NCBI GenBank assembly: GCA_028554795.2
Contig: CM068839.1
Span: 18,180,043 to 18,244,042, forward strand
Direction of reading: 5' to 3'
Source: Sinohyriopsis cumingii
Taxonomy: Eukaryota > Mollusca > Bivalvia > Unionida > Unionidae
Length of the DNA stretch: 64,000 nucleotides
Shown in pieces: positions 38,201-51,719 of the stretch. The notes beneath the pieces are model-generated. The model was not told the origin of the DNA. It was given only the letters and a program-made list of their open reading frames with translations, and did not search any database. The first letter of the stretch is position 1. The number at the start of each line of letters is the position of its first letter. Position numbers and translations under genes: made by a program.

Positions 38201-38680
38201 TACTTTAACCACTCTTTACAGATTTTTAAGTCAGATTTTTCAACGGAGTCGAATGTTGTGTACAATATTAAAACTCGAAACTATAATTCTCCAAAACCGT
38301 GCACTGATAATTTAGTGAAATGTTTGGTGAAAGCTAATCATTTCCTCACTTTTATTTTAACTGTTTTAGAACTGGATTGCAACTTAAAATATAATGATAA
38401 ATATCAGATTGCAATTTGATAAGGGCATTTTGTTAAACATAATGCATAGATTTTCATCCCTATTACCGAATGTAGCTGTGAAACTTTGACACCTTTTCCA
38501 ACATGCATTCTAATCCAATGAGATTTAAATAGATTACAGTGGTAAAGTTATTCCTTCAGAAAAGATAGTTATTTTATGTTGTTGAATAAAACAGTTACGA
38601 AGCTGGCTGATGGCCAATCGGCAAGACTTGAAATAAATTAAAGAAATATTCTCAGTTTTAATCTTTTAATCCACAAACAG

Positions 38681-38887
38681 GTGATAAGGATTCACGTGTC
38701 AAATCAACACCAGAGCCCTATTTAGATCTTGTAACCAGCACCAACGAGTTCGATTCAAGACAATATGAGTCGGATGGAAGTACCAGTTATGAACGCCCAG
38801 AGTATGGTAATGCTCGTATCGATGACGTTAAATCCCAATCTGATATTGGTTCCAACAATACAACAGAGGAGTTATTTACAGAGAAAG
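38681..38887 (+). CDS. Acidic cassette exon, copy 6 (type B)
   Basis: Identical to copy 5. Over the whole 3627-bp unit I noticed a single difference from the copy 5 unit (GTAGAGACC at about 41497 against GTAAAGACC at about 37870). This is either a very recent duplication or an assembly duplication. Confidence 0.66.
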
Positions 38888-41800
38888 GTTGTATCGGAAA
38901 TATCATTTTATAACAAAATATTGCTTTTTGTTTGCTAACCAAAGTGGTTGTCCATCATAAAGATGTTAGCTTTAATGTTAGTGGTTGGCGGCACTTTTTT
39001 TTTTTAAATCTTTGAGCAGGAATCATGATAGGAATTCATGTTCTATGGTCATGCAACAGTCTTAGCATAAAACTTGAATTGGCACTCAAAACCCATATAT
39101 GAACACTCACAGTTTTTAGCACACGGTACTGTTGAGAAACATTTATTTAGAAGTACATAAAAGAAGAAAATGCATACATTTTCTTACAGCTAAAGCCCGT
39201 GTCTATCTGACAGATAACCCTATGTATTTTGGACATCCAATTTGATATCAATCGGACAGCTAAATTTACGTCTATCAGATTTGTAACGAATGAAATACGT
39301 TGGGAAACGTTAGTATGATTGTAGGTTTTGTGCTTAGAAAGCTATGTGACTAAGTGGTCATATTTTGTCGCAGAATTTTATTATAAAAAATATAATTCTT
39401 AGTCGCTTGCATTAGATATGTAATGCGATCCAAATAAAATCAAAGATCACATCACATGCTATAAGGGCTAAGTAGAACGTTGTTTTCATTTGTACATTGT
39501 ATCATAGCTATATCATTAGCCCTATTGTGAAAACATCAAATACATTTGAAATGGAAATATTATACCCTAATTTAGGATATTAATTGCTTCATAAAGTTAA
39601 ACCTGTTTGCACATATCATAGATCAAAATTAAAATCGGCAACCCTATTGAACTTCTCTATGAATAAATTAGTATATTTCAAATTTTAACAGACAAAGTCA
39701 TGTCCATGATACATATCTGAACCAGGATTGTGCTTGCTGCAGAAAGACAGCCCCGATACAACACAACTCGTTAATACGCGATCAAACATCGCTTGTAACA
39801 ATCAGAATATTCATCAAGATGATGAAATAATCGCTTTCAAACTACCACTAAAGAAAATTACAATGATTGATAATGGTCAATATTGAAGGATATTGCGTGA
39901 CCATCGATGACAATTAAAATCATCTAATTAGAAACTTTTAAAGTAATCATTTATTTGTACACATTAGTTTGCCCTTTTACAGACCAGGAGACCATCATGG
40001 TTACGTTTTAAAACAAACAATGTCATTTGCGCACCAGGTAATAGTAACGGTTGTTTACTTCCTGTGATTCGTTATTTTGACTACCCGAGCTGTCCTTTCT
40101 TCGCAGTAAGTCGCATTCCTCTGCAAAATATAGCTTCAATGATGTTTTCAACACGGAAAGAAAGTGTTGTTTATTGCTTGACGTATCTATGAAAGTTCGC
40201 GCTTCTTATAATATTACATATTTGTTAAAGCAAATCCAGTGTCACGAAAATAATTTGCGACGTATAAACTAAAACCTACGATGTCAAGGACCATTTATAG
40301 GACACGTAGTTTTTTTTTAAATCATGTACGAGAATATGTTGGAGAATTCCGAGGTAAGGGGATGCCTCGAAATCACGATAGAAAAATGGTAAAGATTTGA
40401 ACAGGTTTCTTGTGTAGTATCAATTTAATTGAGTTCTTCTTGCAATAATTATACATTTGCATACCGCGCCGTTCTAACATGCATTGAGACTTGTTAAAAT
40501 CTCTTCAAGTTGCGCACCGAACTGAACGTTAGTATTTCATAACACTAACAAACACTATGGATTCATATTCCATTCTTGTGCTTAGCATTACCTGTACCTA
40601 ATAAACATTTATTGTTTTGTTATTAATTTCTTAGATTCATTTCTATAAGTATTTGAAATCGTAAGACCTTAACTTAACATTTACATTATTCATAGAGTCA
40701 CAAAGCTATAAAATCGATTAGACACTATGCATGAATGAACTTTATTTCTACGGTTAGTTATGCAGTGTGTAATCGTATTTCAAGGTTCCTAATTAATTTA
40801 TGTGAAAGGTCAACGCTACTCCAATTGGCATGAATTCAATTGCCAAAACAGAAATAAATGAAACAAATGACTGTTGATCTTTAGAGTTTACTTGAAATTA
40901 TTGTATTATTAGTACTGATTGCCTACTGATTGAACTGTCCTTGTTGATATGCTGTTTAAGCATGTTTGGTACTTGATTTCAACGGTTCTAGACTACATGA
41001 ATCTTTAAAATGGAATCTTAATTCCTAATAAAAGATCGATGTAAGGGAAACTCATTCAGAATGGCATGACTTTAATCACCGACATACAACAAGGGGGAAA
41101 ATGAGTCTTAAAATTTACATGTTACCTTATTTAGTTTTACAATTAAAAGACGCTATAAAGGGCTCTATAAATTGGTAATTCTTCATAGTAGCAGAATCAG
41201 ACACATTTCGCTTTAGACCAATTGGTACTGTTATTTACATATTAGGAACTACAATAAGGTATGGAAAACTAAACTACTTATGCAGAAAGCTGGTTCTATT
41301 ATATTTAAATTTATAATAGCCTGCTTCATTCATCCAATGTTTTTGGACAAATATATGTTCTTTGTGAGCGTGTTTGTCCCTCTTCATGTGAAGAGATAAT
41401 CTTCCGAGCGAATCGTGTAAATGGTTCCTTTCCACGTATGCAGCTAAAATATTCGCAACCACTGCTTCTCGATCGTAACGTTTAAATCTAATATAGTAGA
41501 GACCAAATGTCATATTTCAGTTACATTTAAAAGCGTTTTGATAAAAAGCATATTACTTTCCTTAGAAAATATTGCATTCAAGGTCCTCCATACACCGTTG
41601 ATAGGAAGATAAAATTGGATTGATTTGCTCTTTAGTTTAATGTACTGCAGTTGTCTGAAAATAACCTGACATTCGAATAAACGGGATTTAAAGTAGACTA
41701 GGTCGCGTTAAAAGAAATTGGCATTTAATAAATTGAAGCAGCTATTGTAAAACATTTTCTGAAGAAGTTCAATCATTACTGGACTAAGGTGCAGTACATT

Positions 41801-42307
41801 TGATATCCTTTTATGTTTAACAAAAAGTACTTTAACCACTCTTTACAGATTTTTAAGTCAGATTTTTCAACGGAGTCGAATGTTGTGTACAGTATTAAAA
41901 CTCGAAACTATAATTCTCCAAAACCGTACACTGATAATTTAGTGAAATGTTTGGTGAAAGCTAATCATTTCCTCACTTTTATTTTAACTGTTTTAGAACT
42001 GGATTGCAACTTAAAATATAATGATAAATATCAGATTGCAATTTGATAAGGGCATTTTGTTAAACATAATGCATAGATTTTCATCCCTATTACCGAATGT
42101 AGCTGTGAAACTTTGACACCGTTTCCAACATGCATTCTAATCCAATGAGATTTAAATAGATTACAGTGGTAAAGTTATTCCTTCAGAAAAGATAGTTATT
42201 TTATGTTGTTGAATAAAACAGTTACGAAGCTGGCTGATGGCCAATCGGCAAGACTTGAAATAAATTAAAGAAATATTCTCAGTTTTAATCTTTTAATCCA
42301 CAAACAG

Positions 42308-42514
42308 GTGATAAGGATTCACGTGTCAAATCAACACCAGAGCCCTATTTTGATGTTGTAACCAGCACCAACGAGTTCGATTCAAGACAATATGAGTCGG
42401 ATGGAAGTACCAGTTATGAACGCCCAGAGTATGGTAATGCTCGTATCGATGACGTTAAATCCCAATCTGATATTGGTTCCAACAATACAACAGAGGAGTT
42501 ATTTACAGAGAAAG
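42308..42514 (+). CDS. Acidic cassette exon, copy 7 (type B)
   Basis: B-flavour exon with Phe15-Asp-Val17, so its protein is identical to copy 2 rather than to the neighbouring copies 4-6. The preceding intron also carries copy 2-like features (AGTATTAAAAC near 41890, ACACCGTTTCC near 42117). It closes the homogeneous B run. Confidence 0.66.
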
Positions 42515-45500
42515 GTTGTATCGGAAATATCATTTTATAACAAAATATTGCTTTTTGTTTGCTAACCAAAGTGGTTGTCCATCATAAAGATGTTAGCTTT
42601 AATGTTAGTGGTTGGCGGCACTTTTTTTTTTTAAATCTTTGAGCAGGAATCATGATAGGAATTCATGTTCTATGGTCATGCAACAGTCTTAGCATAAAAC
42701 TTGAATTGGCACTCAAAACCCATATATGAACACTCACAGATTTTAGCACACGGTACTGTTGAGAAACATTTTTTTTAGAAGTACATAAAAGAAGAAAATG
42801 CATACATTTTCTTACAGCTAAAGCCCGTGTCTATCTGACAGATAACCCTATGTATTTTGGACATCCAATTTGATATCAATCGGACAGCTAAATTTACGTC
42901 TATCAGATTTGTAACGAATGAAATACGTTGGGAAACGTTAGTATGATTGTAGGTTTTGTGCTTAGAAAGCTATGTGACTAAGTGGTCATATTTTGTCGCA
43001 GAATTTTATTATAAAAAATATAATTCTTAGTCGCTTGCATTAGATATGTAATGCGATCCAAATAAAATCAAAGATCACATCACATGCTATAAGGGCTAAG
43101 TAGAACGTTGTTTTCATTTGTACATTGTATCATAGCTATATCATTAGCCCTATTGTGAAAACATCAAATACATTTGAAATGGAAATATTATACCCTAATT
43201 TAGGATATTAATTGCTTCATAAAGTTAAACCTGTTTGCACATATCATAGATCAAAATTAAAATCGGCAACCCTATTGAACTTCTCTATGAATAAATTAGT
43301 ATATTTCAAATTTTAACAGACAAAGTCATGTCCATGATACATATCTGAACCAGGATTGTGCTTGCTGCAGAAAGACAGCCCCGATACAACACAACTCGTT
43401 AATACGCGATCAAACATCGCTTGTAACAATCAGAATATTCATCAAGATGATGAAATAATCGCTTTCAAACTACCACTAAAGAAAATTACAATGATTGATA
43501 ATGGTCAATATTAAAGGATATTGCGTGACCATCGATGACAATTAAAATCATCTAATTAGAAACTTTTAAAGTAATCATTTATTTGTACACATTAGTTTGC
43601 CCTTTTACAGACCAGGAGACCATCATGGTTACGTTTTAAAACAAACAATGTCATTTGCGCACCAGGTAATGGTAACGGTTGTTTACTTCCTGTGATTCGT
43701 TATTTTGACTACCCGAGCTGTCCTTTCTTCGCAGTAAGTCGCATTCCTCTGCAAAATATAGCTTCAATGATGTTTTCAACACGGAAAGAAAGTGTTGTTT
43801 ATTGCTTGACGTATCTATGAAAGTTCGCGCTTCTTATAATATTACATATTTGTTAAAGCAAATCCAGTGTCACGAAAATAATTTGCGACGTATAAACTAA
43901 AACCTAAGATGTCAAGGACCATTTATAGGACACGTAGTTTTTTTTTAAATCATGTACGAGAATATGTTGGAGAATTCCGAGGTAAGGGGATGCCTCGAAA
44001 TCACGATAGAGAAATGGTAAAGATTTGAACAGGTTTCTTGTGTAGTATCAATTTAATTGAGTTCTTCTTGCAATAATTATACATTTGCATACCGCGCCGT
44101 TCTAACATGCATTGAGACTTGTTGAAATCTCTTCAAGTTGCGCACCGAACTGAACGTTAGTATTTCATAACACTAACAAACACAATGGATTCATATTCCA
44201 TTCTTGTGCTTAGCATTACCTGTACCTAATAAGAATTTATTGTTTTGTTATTAATTTCTTAGATTCATTTCTATAAGTATTTGAAATCGTAAGACCTTAA
44301 CTTAACATTTACATTATTCATAGAGTCACAAAGCTATAAAATCGATTAGACACTATGCATGAATGAACTTTATTTCTACGGTTAGTTATGCAGTGTGTAA
44401 TCGTATTTCAAGGTTCCTAATTAATTTATGTGAAAGGTCAACGCTGCTCCAATTGGCGTGAATTTAATTGCCAAAACAGAAATAAATGAAACAAATGACT
44501 GTTGATCTTTAGAGTTTACTTGAAATTATTGTATTATTAGCACTGAATGCCTACTGATTGAACTGTCTTTGTTTATATGCTGTTTAAGCATGTTTGGTAC
44601 TTGATTTCAACGGTTCTAGACTACATGAATCTTTAAAATAGGAATCTTAATTGCTAATAAAAGATCGATGTAAGGGAAACTCATTCAGAATGGCATAACT
44701 TTAATCACCGATATACAACAAGGGGGAAAATGAGTCTGAAAATTTACATGTTACCTTATTTAGTTTTACAATTAAAAGACTCTATAAAGGGCTCTATAAA
44801 TTGGTAATTCTTCACAGTAGCAGAATCAGACACATTTCGCTTTAGACAAATTGGTACTTTTATTTACATATTAAGGAACTACAATAAGGTATGGAAAACT
44901 AAACTACTTATGCAGAAAGCTGGTTCTATTAGATTTTAATTTATAATAGCATGCTTCATTCATCCAATGTTTTTGGACAAATATATGTTCTTTGTGAGCG
45001 TGTTTGTCCCTCTTCATGTGAAGAGATAATCTTCCGAGCGAACCGTGTAAATGGTTCCTTTCCACGTATGCAGCTAAAATATTTGCAACCACTGCCTCTC
45101 GATCGTAACGTCTAAATCTAATACAATAAAGACCCAATGTCATATTTCAGTTATTTTTAAAAGCGTTTTGATAAAAAGCATAATATTTTCCTTAGAAAAT
45201 ATTGCATTCAAGATCCTCCATACACCGTTGATAGGAAGATAAAATTGGATTGATTCGCTCTTTAGTTTAATGTGCTGCGTTGTCTGAAAATAACCTGACA
45301 TTCGAATAAACGGGATTTAAAGTAGACTAGGTCGCGTTAAAAGAAATTGGCATTTTAATAAATTGAAGCAGCTATTGTAGAGCATTTTCTGAAGACGTTC
45401 AGTCATTACTGGACTAAGGTGCAGTACAGTTGATATCCTTGTATATTTAATAAAAAGTACTTTAACCATTCTTTACAGATTTTTAAGTCAGATTTTTCAA

Positions 45501-45938
45501 CGGAGTCGAATGTCGTGTACAATTTTAAAACTTAAAAATATAATTCTCCAAAACCGTGCGCTGATAATTTAGTGAAATGTTTGGTGAAAGCTAATCATTG
45601 TCTCACGTTTCATTTTAACTGTTTTAGAACTGGATTGCAACTTAAAATATAATGATAAATATCAGATTGCAATGTGATAAGGGCATTTTGTTAAACATAA
45701 TGCATAGATTTTCATCCCTATTACCGAATGTAGCTGTGAAACATCGACACCGTTTCCAACATTCATTCTAATCCAATGAGATTTAAATAGATTACAGTAG
45801 TAAAGTTATTCCTTCAGAAAAGATAGTTATTTTATGTTGTTGAATAAAATAGTTACGAAGTTGGCTGACGACCAATTGGCCCGACTTGAAATAAATTAAA
45901 GAAATATTCTCAGTTTTAATCTTTTAATCCACAAACAG

Positions 45939-46145
45939 GTGATAAGGATTCACGTGTCAAATCAACACCAGAGCCCTATTTAGATGTTGTAACCAGCACC
46001 AACGAGTTCGATTCAAGACAATATGAGTCGGATGGAAGTACCAACTATGCACGACCAGAGTATGATAAAACTCGTATCGATGACGTTAAATCCCAATCTG
46101 ATATTGGTTCCAACAATACAACAGAGGAGTTATTTACAGAGAAAG
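45939..46145 (+). CDS. Acidic cassette exon, copy 8 (type A)
   Basis: A-flavour exon with Asn36, Ala38 and Asp43, and private replacements N44K and A45T through one 3-base cluster (GATAAAACT). Thr62 is as in the B copies. Its upstream intron matches that of copies 1 and 3 (ACTTAAAAATATAATTC near 45531). Confidence 0.66.
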
Positions 46146-49100
46146 GTTGTATCGCAAATATCATTTTATAACAAAATATTGCTTTTTGTTTGCTAACCAA
46201 AGTGGTTGTCCATCATAAAGATGTTAGCTTTAATGTCAGTGGTTGGCGGCACTTTTAAATCTTTGAGCAGGAATCATGATAGGAATTCATGTTCTATGGT
46301 CATGCAACAGTCTTAGCATAAAACTTGAATTGGCACTCAAAACCCATATATGAACACTCACAGTTTTTAGCACACGGTACTGTTGAGAAACATTTATTTA
46401 GAAGTACATAAAAGAAGAAAATGCATACATTTTCTTACAGCTAAAGCCCGTGTCTATCTGACAGATAACCCTATGTATTTTGGACATCCAATTTGATATC
46501 AATCCGACAGCTAAATTTACGTCTATCAGATTTGTAACGAATGAAATACGTTGGGAAACGTTAGTATGATTGTAGGTTTTGTGCTTAGAAAGCTATGTGA
46601 CTAAGTGGTCATATTTTGTCGCAGAATTTTATTATAAAAAATATAATTCTTAGTCGCTTGCATTAGATATGTAATGCGATCCAAATAAAATCAAAGATCA
46701 CATCACATGCTATAAGGGCTAAGTAGAACGTTGTTTTCATTTGTACATTGTATCATAGCTATATCATTAGCCCTATTGTGAAAATATCAAATACATTTCA
46801 AATGGAAATATTATACCCTAATTTAGGATATTAATTGCTTCATAAAGTTAAACCTGTTTGCAAATACAATAGATCAAAATTAAAATCGGCAACCCTATTG
46901 AACTTCTCTATGAATAAATTAGTATATTTCAAATTTTAACAGACAAAGTCATGTCCACGATACATATCTGAACCAGGATTGTGCTTGCTGCAGAAAGACA
47001 GCCCCGATACAACACAACTCGTTAATACGCGATCAAACATCGCTTGTAACAATCAGACTATTCATCAAGATGATGAAATAAACGCTTTCAAACTACCACT
47101 AAAGAAAATTACAATGATTGATAATGGTCAATATTAAAGGATATTGCGTGACCATCGATGACAATTAAAATCATCTAATTAGAAACTTTTAAAGTAATCA
47201 TTTATTTGTACACATTAGTTTGCCCTTTTACAGACCAGGAGACCATCATGGTTACGTTTTAAAACAAACAATGTCATTTGCGCACCAGGTAATGGTAACG
47301 GTTGTTTACTTCCTGTGATTCGTTATTTTGACTACCCGAGCTGTCCTTTCTTCGCAGTAAGTCGCATTCCTCTGCAAAATATAGCGTCAATGATGTTTTC
47401 AACACGGAAAGAAAGTGTTGTTTATTGCTTGACGTATCTATGAAAGTTCGCGCTTCTTATAATATTACATATTTGTTAAAGCAAATCCAGTGTCACGAAA
47501 ATAATTTGCGACGTATAAACTAAAACCTAAGATGTCAAAGACCATTTATAGGACACGTAGTTTTTTTTAAAATCATGTACGAGAATATGTTGGAGAATTC
47601 CGAGGTAAGGGGATGCCTCGAAATCACGATAGAAAAATGGTAAAGATTTGAACAGGTTTCTTGTGTAGCATCAATTTAATTGAGTTCTTCTTGCAATAAT
47701 TATACATTTGCATACCGCGCCGTTCTAACATGCATTGAGACTTGTTAAAATCTCTTCAAGTTGCGCACCGAACTGAACGTTAGTATTTCATAACACTAAC
47801 AAACACTATGGATTCATATTCCATTCTTGTGCTTAGCATTACCTGTACCTAATAAACATTTATTGTTTTGTTATTAATTTCTTAGATTCATTTCTATAAG
47901 TATTTGAAATCGTAAGACCTTAACTTAACATTTACATTATTCATAGAGTCACAAAGCTATAAAATCGATTAGACACTATGCATGAATGAACTTTATTTCT
48001 ACGGTTAGTTATGCAGTGTGTAATCGTATTTCAAGGTTCCTAATTAATTTATGTGAAAGGTCAACGCTACTCCAATTGGCATGAATTTAATTGCCAAAAC
48101 AGAAATAAATGAAACAAATGACTGTTGATCTTTAGAGTTTACTTGAAATTATTGTATTATTAGTACTGATTGCCTACTGATTGAACTGTCCTTGTTGATA
48201 TGCTGTTTAAGCATGTTTGGTACTTGATTTCAACGGTTCTAGACTACATGAATCTTTAAAATGGAATCTTAATTCCTAATAAAAGATCGATGTAAGGGAA
48301 ACTCATTCAGAATGGCATGACTTTAATCACCGACATACAACAAGGGGGAAAATGACTCTTAAAATTTACATGTTACCTTATTTAGTTTTACAATTAAAAG
48401 ACGCTATAAAGGGCTCTATAAATTGGTAATTCTTCACAGTAGCAGAATCAGACACATTTCGCTTTAGACCAATTGGTACTGTTATTTACATATTAGGAAC
48501 TACAATAAGGTATGGGAAACTAAACTACTTATGCAGAAAGCTGGTTCTATTATATTTAAATTTATAATAGCCTGCTTCATTCATCCAATGTTTTTGGACA
48601 AATATATGTTCTTTGTGAGCGTGTTTGTCCCTCTTCATGTGAAGAGATAATCTTCCGAGCGAATCGTGTAAATGGTTCCTTTCCACGTATGCAGCTAAAA
48701 TATTCGCAACCACTGCCTCTCGATCGTAACGTCTAAATCTAATACAATAAAGACCCAATGTCATATTTCAGTTATATTTAAAAGCGTTTTGATAAAAAGC
48801 ATAATATTTTCCTTAGAAAATATTGCATTCAAGGTCCTCCATACACCGTTGATAGGAAGATAAAATTGGATTGATTTGCTCTTTAGTTTGATGTACTGCA
48901 GTTGTCTGAAAATAACCTGACATTCGAATAAACGGGATTTAAAGTAGACTAGGTCGCGTTAAAAGAAATTGGCATTTTAATAAATTGAAGCAGCTATTGT
49001 AAAACATTTGCTAAAGAAGTTCAATCATTACTGGACTAAGGTGCAGTACATTTTGATATCCTTGTATGTTTAACAAAAAGTACTTTAACCACTCTTTACA

Positions 49101-49560
49101 GATTTTTAAGTCAGATTTTTCAACGGAGTCGAATGTTGTATAGAATATTAAAACTCGAAACTATAATTCGCCAAAACCGTGCGCTGATAATTAAGTGAAA
49201 TGTTTGGTGAAAGCTAATCATTTCCTCACTTTTATTTTAACTGTTTTAGAACTGGATTGCAACTTAAAATATAATGATAAATATCAGATTGCAATTTGAT
49301 AAGGGCATTTTGTTAAACATAATGCATAGATTTTCATCCCTATTACCGAATGTAGCTGTGAAACTTTGACACCGTTTCCAACATGCATTCTAATCCAATG
49401 AGATTTAAATAGATTACAGTGGTAAAGTTATTCCTGCAGAGAAAATAGTTATTTTATGTTGTTGAATAAAACAGTTACGAGGCTGGCTGATGGCCAATCG
49501 GCAAAACTTGAAATAAATTAAAGAAATATTCTCAGTTTTAATCTTTTAATCCACAAACAG

Positions 49561-49767
49561 GTGATAAGGATTCACGTGTCAAAACAACACCAGAGCCCTA
49601 TTTAGATGTTGTAACCAGCACCAACGAGTTCGATTCAAGACAATATGAGTCGGCTGGAAGAACCAGCTATGCACGCCCAGAGTATGATAATGCTCGTATC
49701 GATGACGTTAAATCCCAATCTGACATTGGTTCCAACAATACAACAGAAGAGTTATTTACAGAGAAAT
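49561..49767 (+). CDS. Acidic cassette exon, copy 9, altered donor
   Basis: Replacements against copy 1 are S9T, D32A, S34R, N36S and I62T. The last exonic base is T instead of G (AAAT|GTTGTA), which weakens an already poor donor and would change the junction residue from Gly/Ala to Ser or Cys. About 20 bp downstream the unit is cut and fused to a different intron (breakpoint near 49785). The exon may be skipped, or read to a stop shortly after the fusion (GGTTGA near 49785). Confidence 0.5.
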
Positions 49768-49785
49768 GTTGTATCGGAAATATCG

Positions 49786-50833
49786 GTTGAAGGAAACCAG
49801 TGCTTTTAATAAGGCACCATCTGCATTCAATTAAGTTTTAAATCTCTTTTTAAGTTCTTAGAAGAAGATATCATGTGAAACCGACCACAAGAAATAAGGC
49901 ATATTGTATGGCAAGTCCTCGTTACAATTGCATCTTGTTAATCCTAACATCCTAAAGCTAAAATGTTAAAACAACCAAATATCCATTGAAATATTTATAC
50001 TTTTCTACGTTCTGAACCAAGTCTGTTTTATTTTATTTGTGTGCGTGTGTATTTGTGTGTGTGAATGGGATACAGGTCGACAAAACTTGTAATGAAATAT
50101 ACGAGCATACAAGTAGAAACTGAATGTTTAAGTACTGCACATCCCAGATGGCACTGATAATGTCATTGATGACGAATATGTGATTCCTTCTTAGTATTTG
50201 TATTATCCTTCCTGTCGATGAAATTTTTTTTTAGCATTGTGTTCTTGCTGTACCTCATCCTATAAATGTTTAATTGCATTCCGAGTGTAATTGTATACTA
50301 CTGTACCCTGTTGACCCCGTTTATGTCGAAAGTTCTAGAACCCCTTACTCTCACTCTTGCTTCAAACATTATGTCTTAGGCATACCCTCCTTAAAGTTTC
50401 ACAATCAAGATTAAATATGTGTCTGTGAGATAGGCGTCCATCAAATGTAAGCGCAAATGAGCATTTCCTCTGTTTTGTAGCAAAAGAAGGCCCCAGTGCG
50501 AGAATTCAACACAATATGAAAGTCTATTTTCCATATACCACTTTAATATTCCATTATCAGAAAACGGCAACATCGCGTCTATGTGAATGCATGTATTCCC
50601 GGCTAGAAGAAGGTCACTAATCATACTGAATATGACATACGGTATTTGATTCTCACAATGAGATTTATTATAAACGTATAAAAAATACATATACACGGTC
50701 TTAATTGATTAACACATTATGCACATACCATCTAATCCTATTCATATGTTGAAGTGAATACTTTAACTTGTTATTGCACATTATAGCTGAAAAATATTTA
50801 ACTAGAGTCTAATATAAAAGCATTTTATTTCAG
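49786..50833 (+). other. Intron before CCP2, fused to the truncated array unit
   Basis: Homologous to about 57415-58475 and 18285-19350, from the phrase CCAGTGCTTTTAATAAGG onward. About 2.6-3 kb of unit intron and upstream sequence present in the older unit is missing at the fusion. No additional exon was seen; the antisense frame at 50391-50696 has no support. Confidence 0.7.
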
Positions 50834-51034
50834 CCGAATGTATCTTGAACGATCTGAAGAAGTTTCTATACAAAGATGAAACGGTCAAGACAGTGTACCG
50901 AAGTGGAGAAAAAATAAAGATTTATTGTCCGCTAGATGGTGACGATGAATATTTATATGACCATGGAACTGACGAAACATCCGAATTAACCTGCAGTAAT
51001 GGACGTTGGATCGGAGATATACCTAAATGCGTCG
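50834..51034 (+). CDS. CCP (sushi) exon, copy 2
   Basis: 201 bp, phase 1-1, with acceptor TTATTTCAG and donor G|GTATGT. Cysteines at 3, 32, 54 and 66 and Trp59 are kept. Distinguishing residues are Tyr31 before the second Cys (IYC), LYDHGTDE in the middle, Ile60 and PKCVG at the end. It is closest to copy 4, its partner in the block duplication. Confidence 0.87.
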
Positions 51035-51512
51035 GTATGTTTCAGTTTTTATACTGCTTGGAAGCTTAACACCTCTTTGCAACATGAGACCAACATTTAT
51101 ATATCTGCATTCAATAAAATAAAAGTACATTAATTTAAAAATGTTTTCCACTCTTTCCAGGTTTTAAGTCAGATATTTTCACGGAGTCGAAGTTTGGGTC
51201 ATAATTTTAGAACTTGAAACTACAATACTTCCAACACTGATAATTAAGTAAAATGTTTGGTCGAAGCTTGTCGTTGTCTCACGTGTTTATTTTAAATGTC
51301 TTAGAACGTGATTTCAACTCAAAAGAAAATGATACTTATGACAGACAGTAATGTGATACAATCATTTGTAAAACATAATGTACAGATTTTACACCTTTTA
51401 CAACATTGACGGAATTTAGCTATGAAACATTGACACCGTTTCCAACATTTCTGCCAGACTCGCAAAATCCCAAGGAAATATTCTAAATTTCAAACTTTTA
51501 ATCCACATACAG
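51035..51512 (+). other. Short intron between CCP2 and acidic 10 (deleted form)
   Basis: Only 478 bp, against 2.7 kb between CCP4 and acidic 12. The sequence jumps from the ACAACATGAGACC phrase near 51093 straight to AACATTTATATATCTGC, which in the paralogue lie at about 58733 and 60970. About 2.2 kb has therefore been deleted here, including the place of the LINE. Confidence 0.8.
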
Positions 51513-51719
51513 ATAATGCGGATTCACGTGTCAAATCAACACCAAAACCCTATTTAGATGTTGTATCCAACACCAACGAGTTCGATTCAACACAATATGT
51601 GTCGGCTGGAAGTACAAGCTATGCACTCTCGGATTCTGCCAATGCTCGTGTCAATTACGGTAAATCCCAAAATGACAATGGTTACAACAATACAACAGAG
51701 GAGTTATTTACAGACTAAG
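51513..51719 (+). CDS. Acidic exon, copy 10, with in-frame stop
   Basis: Acceptor CCACATACAG; 207 bp aligned without indels to the other copies. The exon begins (G)AT AAT GCG instead of GGT GAT AAG, and the penultimate full codon is followed by TAA (51716-51718) where other copies have AAA. The protein would end ...EELFTD. About 24 residues differ from copy 1, with only about two silent codon changes. The stop may make this a genuine last exon, with the putative donor TAAG|GTTGTA left unused, or show that the copy has decayed. Absence of other damage favours the former. Confidence 0.6.

Larger units (their letters stand above)
19760..49785 (+). repeat. Tandem array of 3.62-3.63-kb units, eight complete and one truncated
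   Basis: Using the fusion point next to the ATTTCAGTTA motif as boundary, the units are about 19760-23383, 23384-27012, 27013-30632, 30633-34259, 34260-37886, 37887-41513, 41514-45143, 45144-48764 and a truncated ninth to 49785. Each carries one 207-bp acidic exon about 0.8 kb from its start and about 2.6 kb of intron after it. Exon-to-exon spacings are 3619, 3630, 3620, 3627, 3627, 3627, 3631 and 3622 bp. Two unit flavours exist, A (exon copies 1, 3, 8) and B (copies 2, 4-7, 9). Outside the array the same intron sequence occurs once in an older longer unit (about 53150-56940), where a CCP exon and its flanks are also present. Confidence 0.97.

Noticed and set aside
51158-51205. Possible exon after CTCTTTCCAG starting GTTTTAAGTCAG
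   Set aside because: In the array units the same position reads ATTTTTAAG, which gives an immediate stop in phase 1. In the two older copies the frame stops after about 14 codons.
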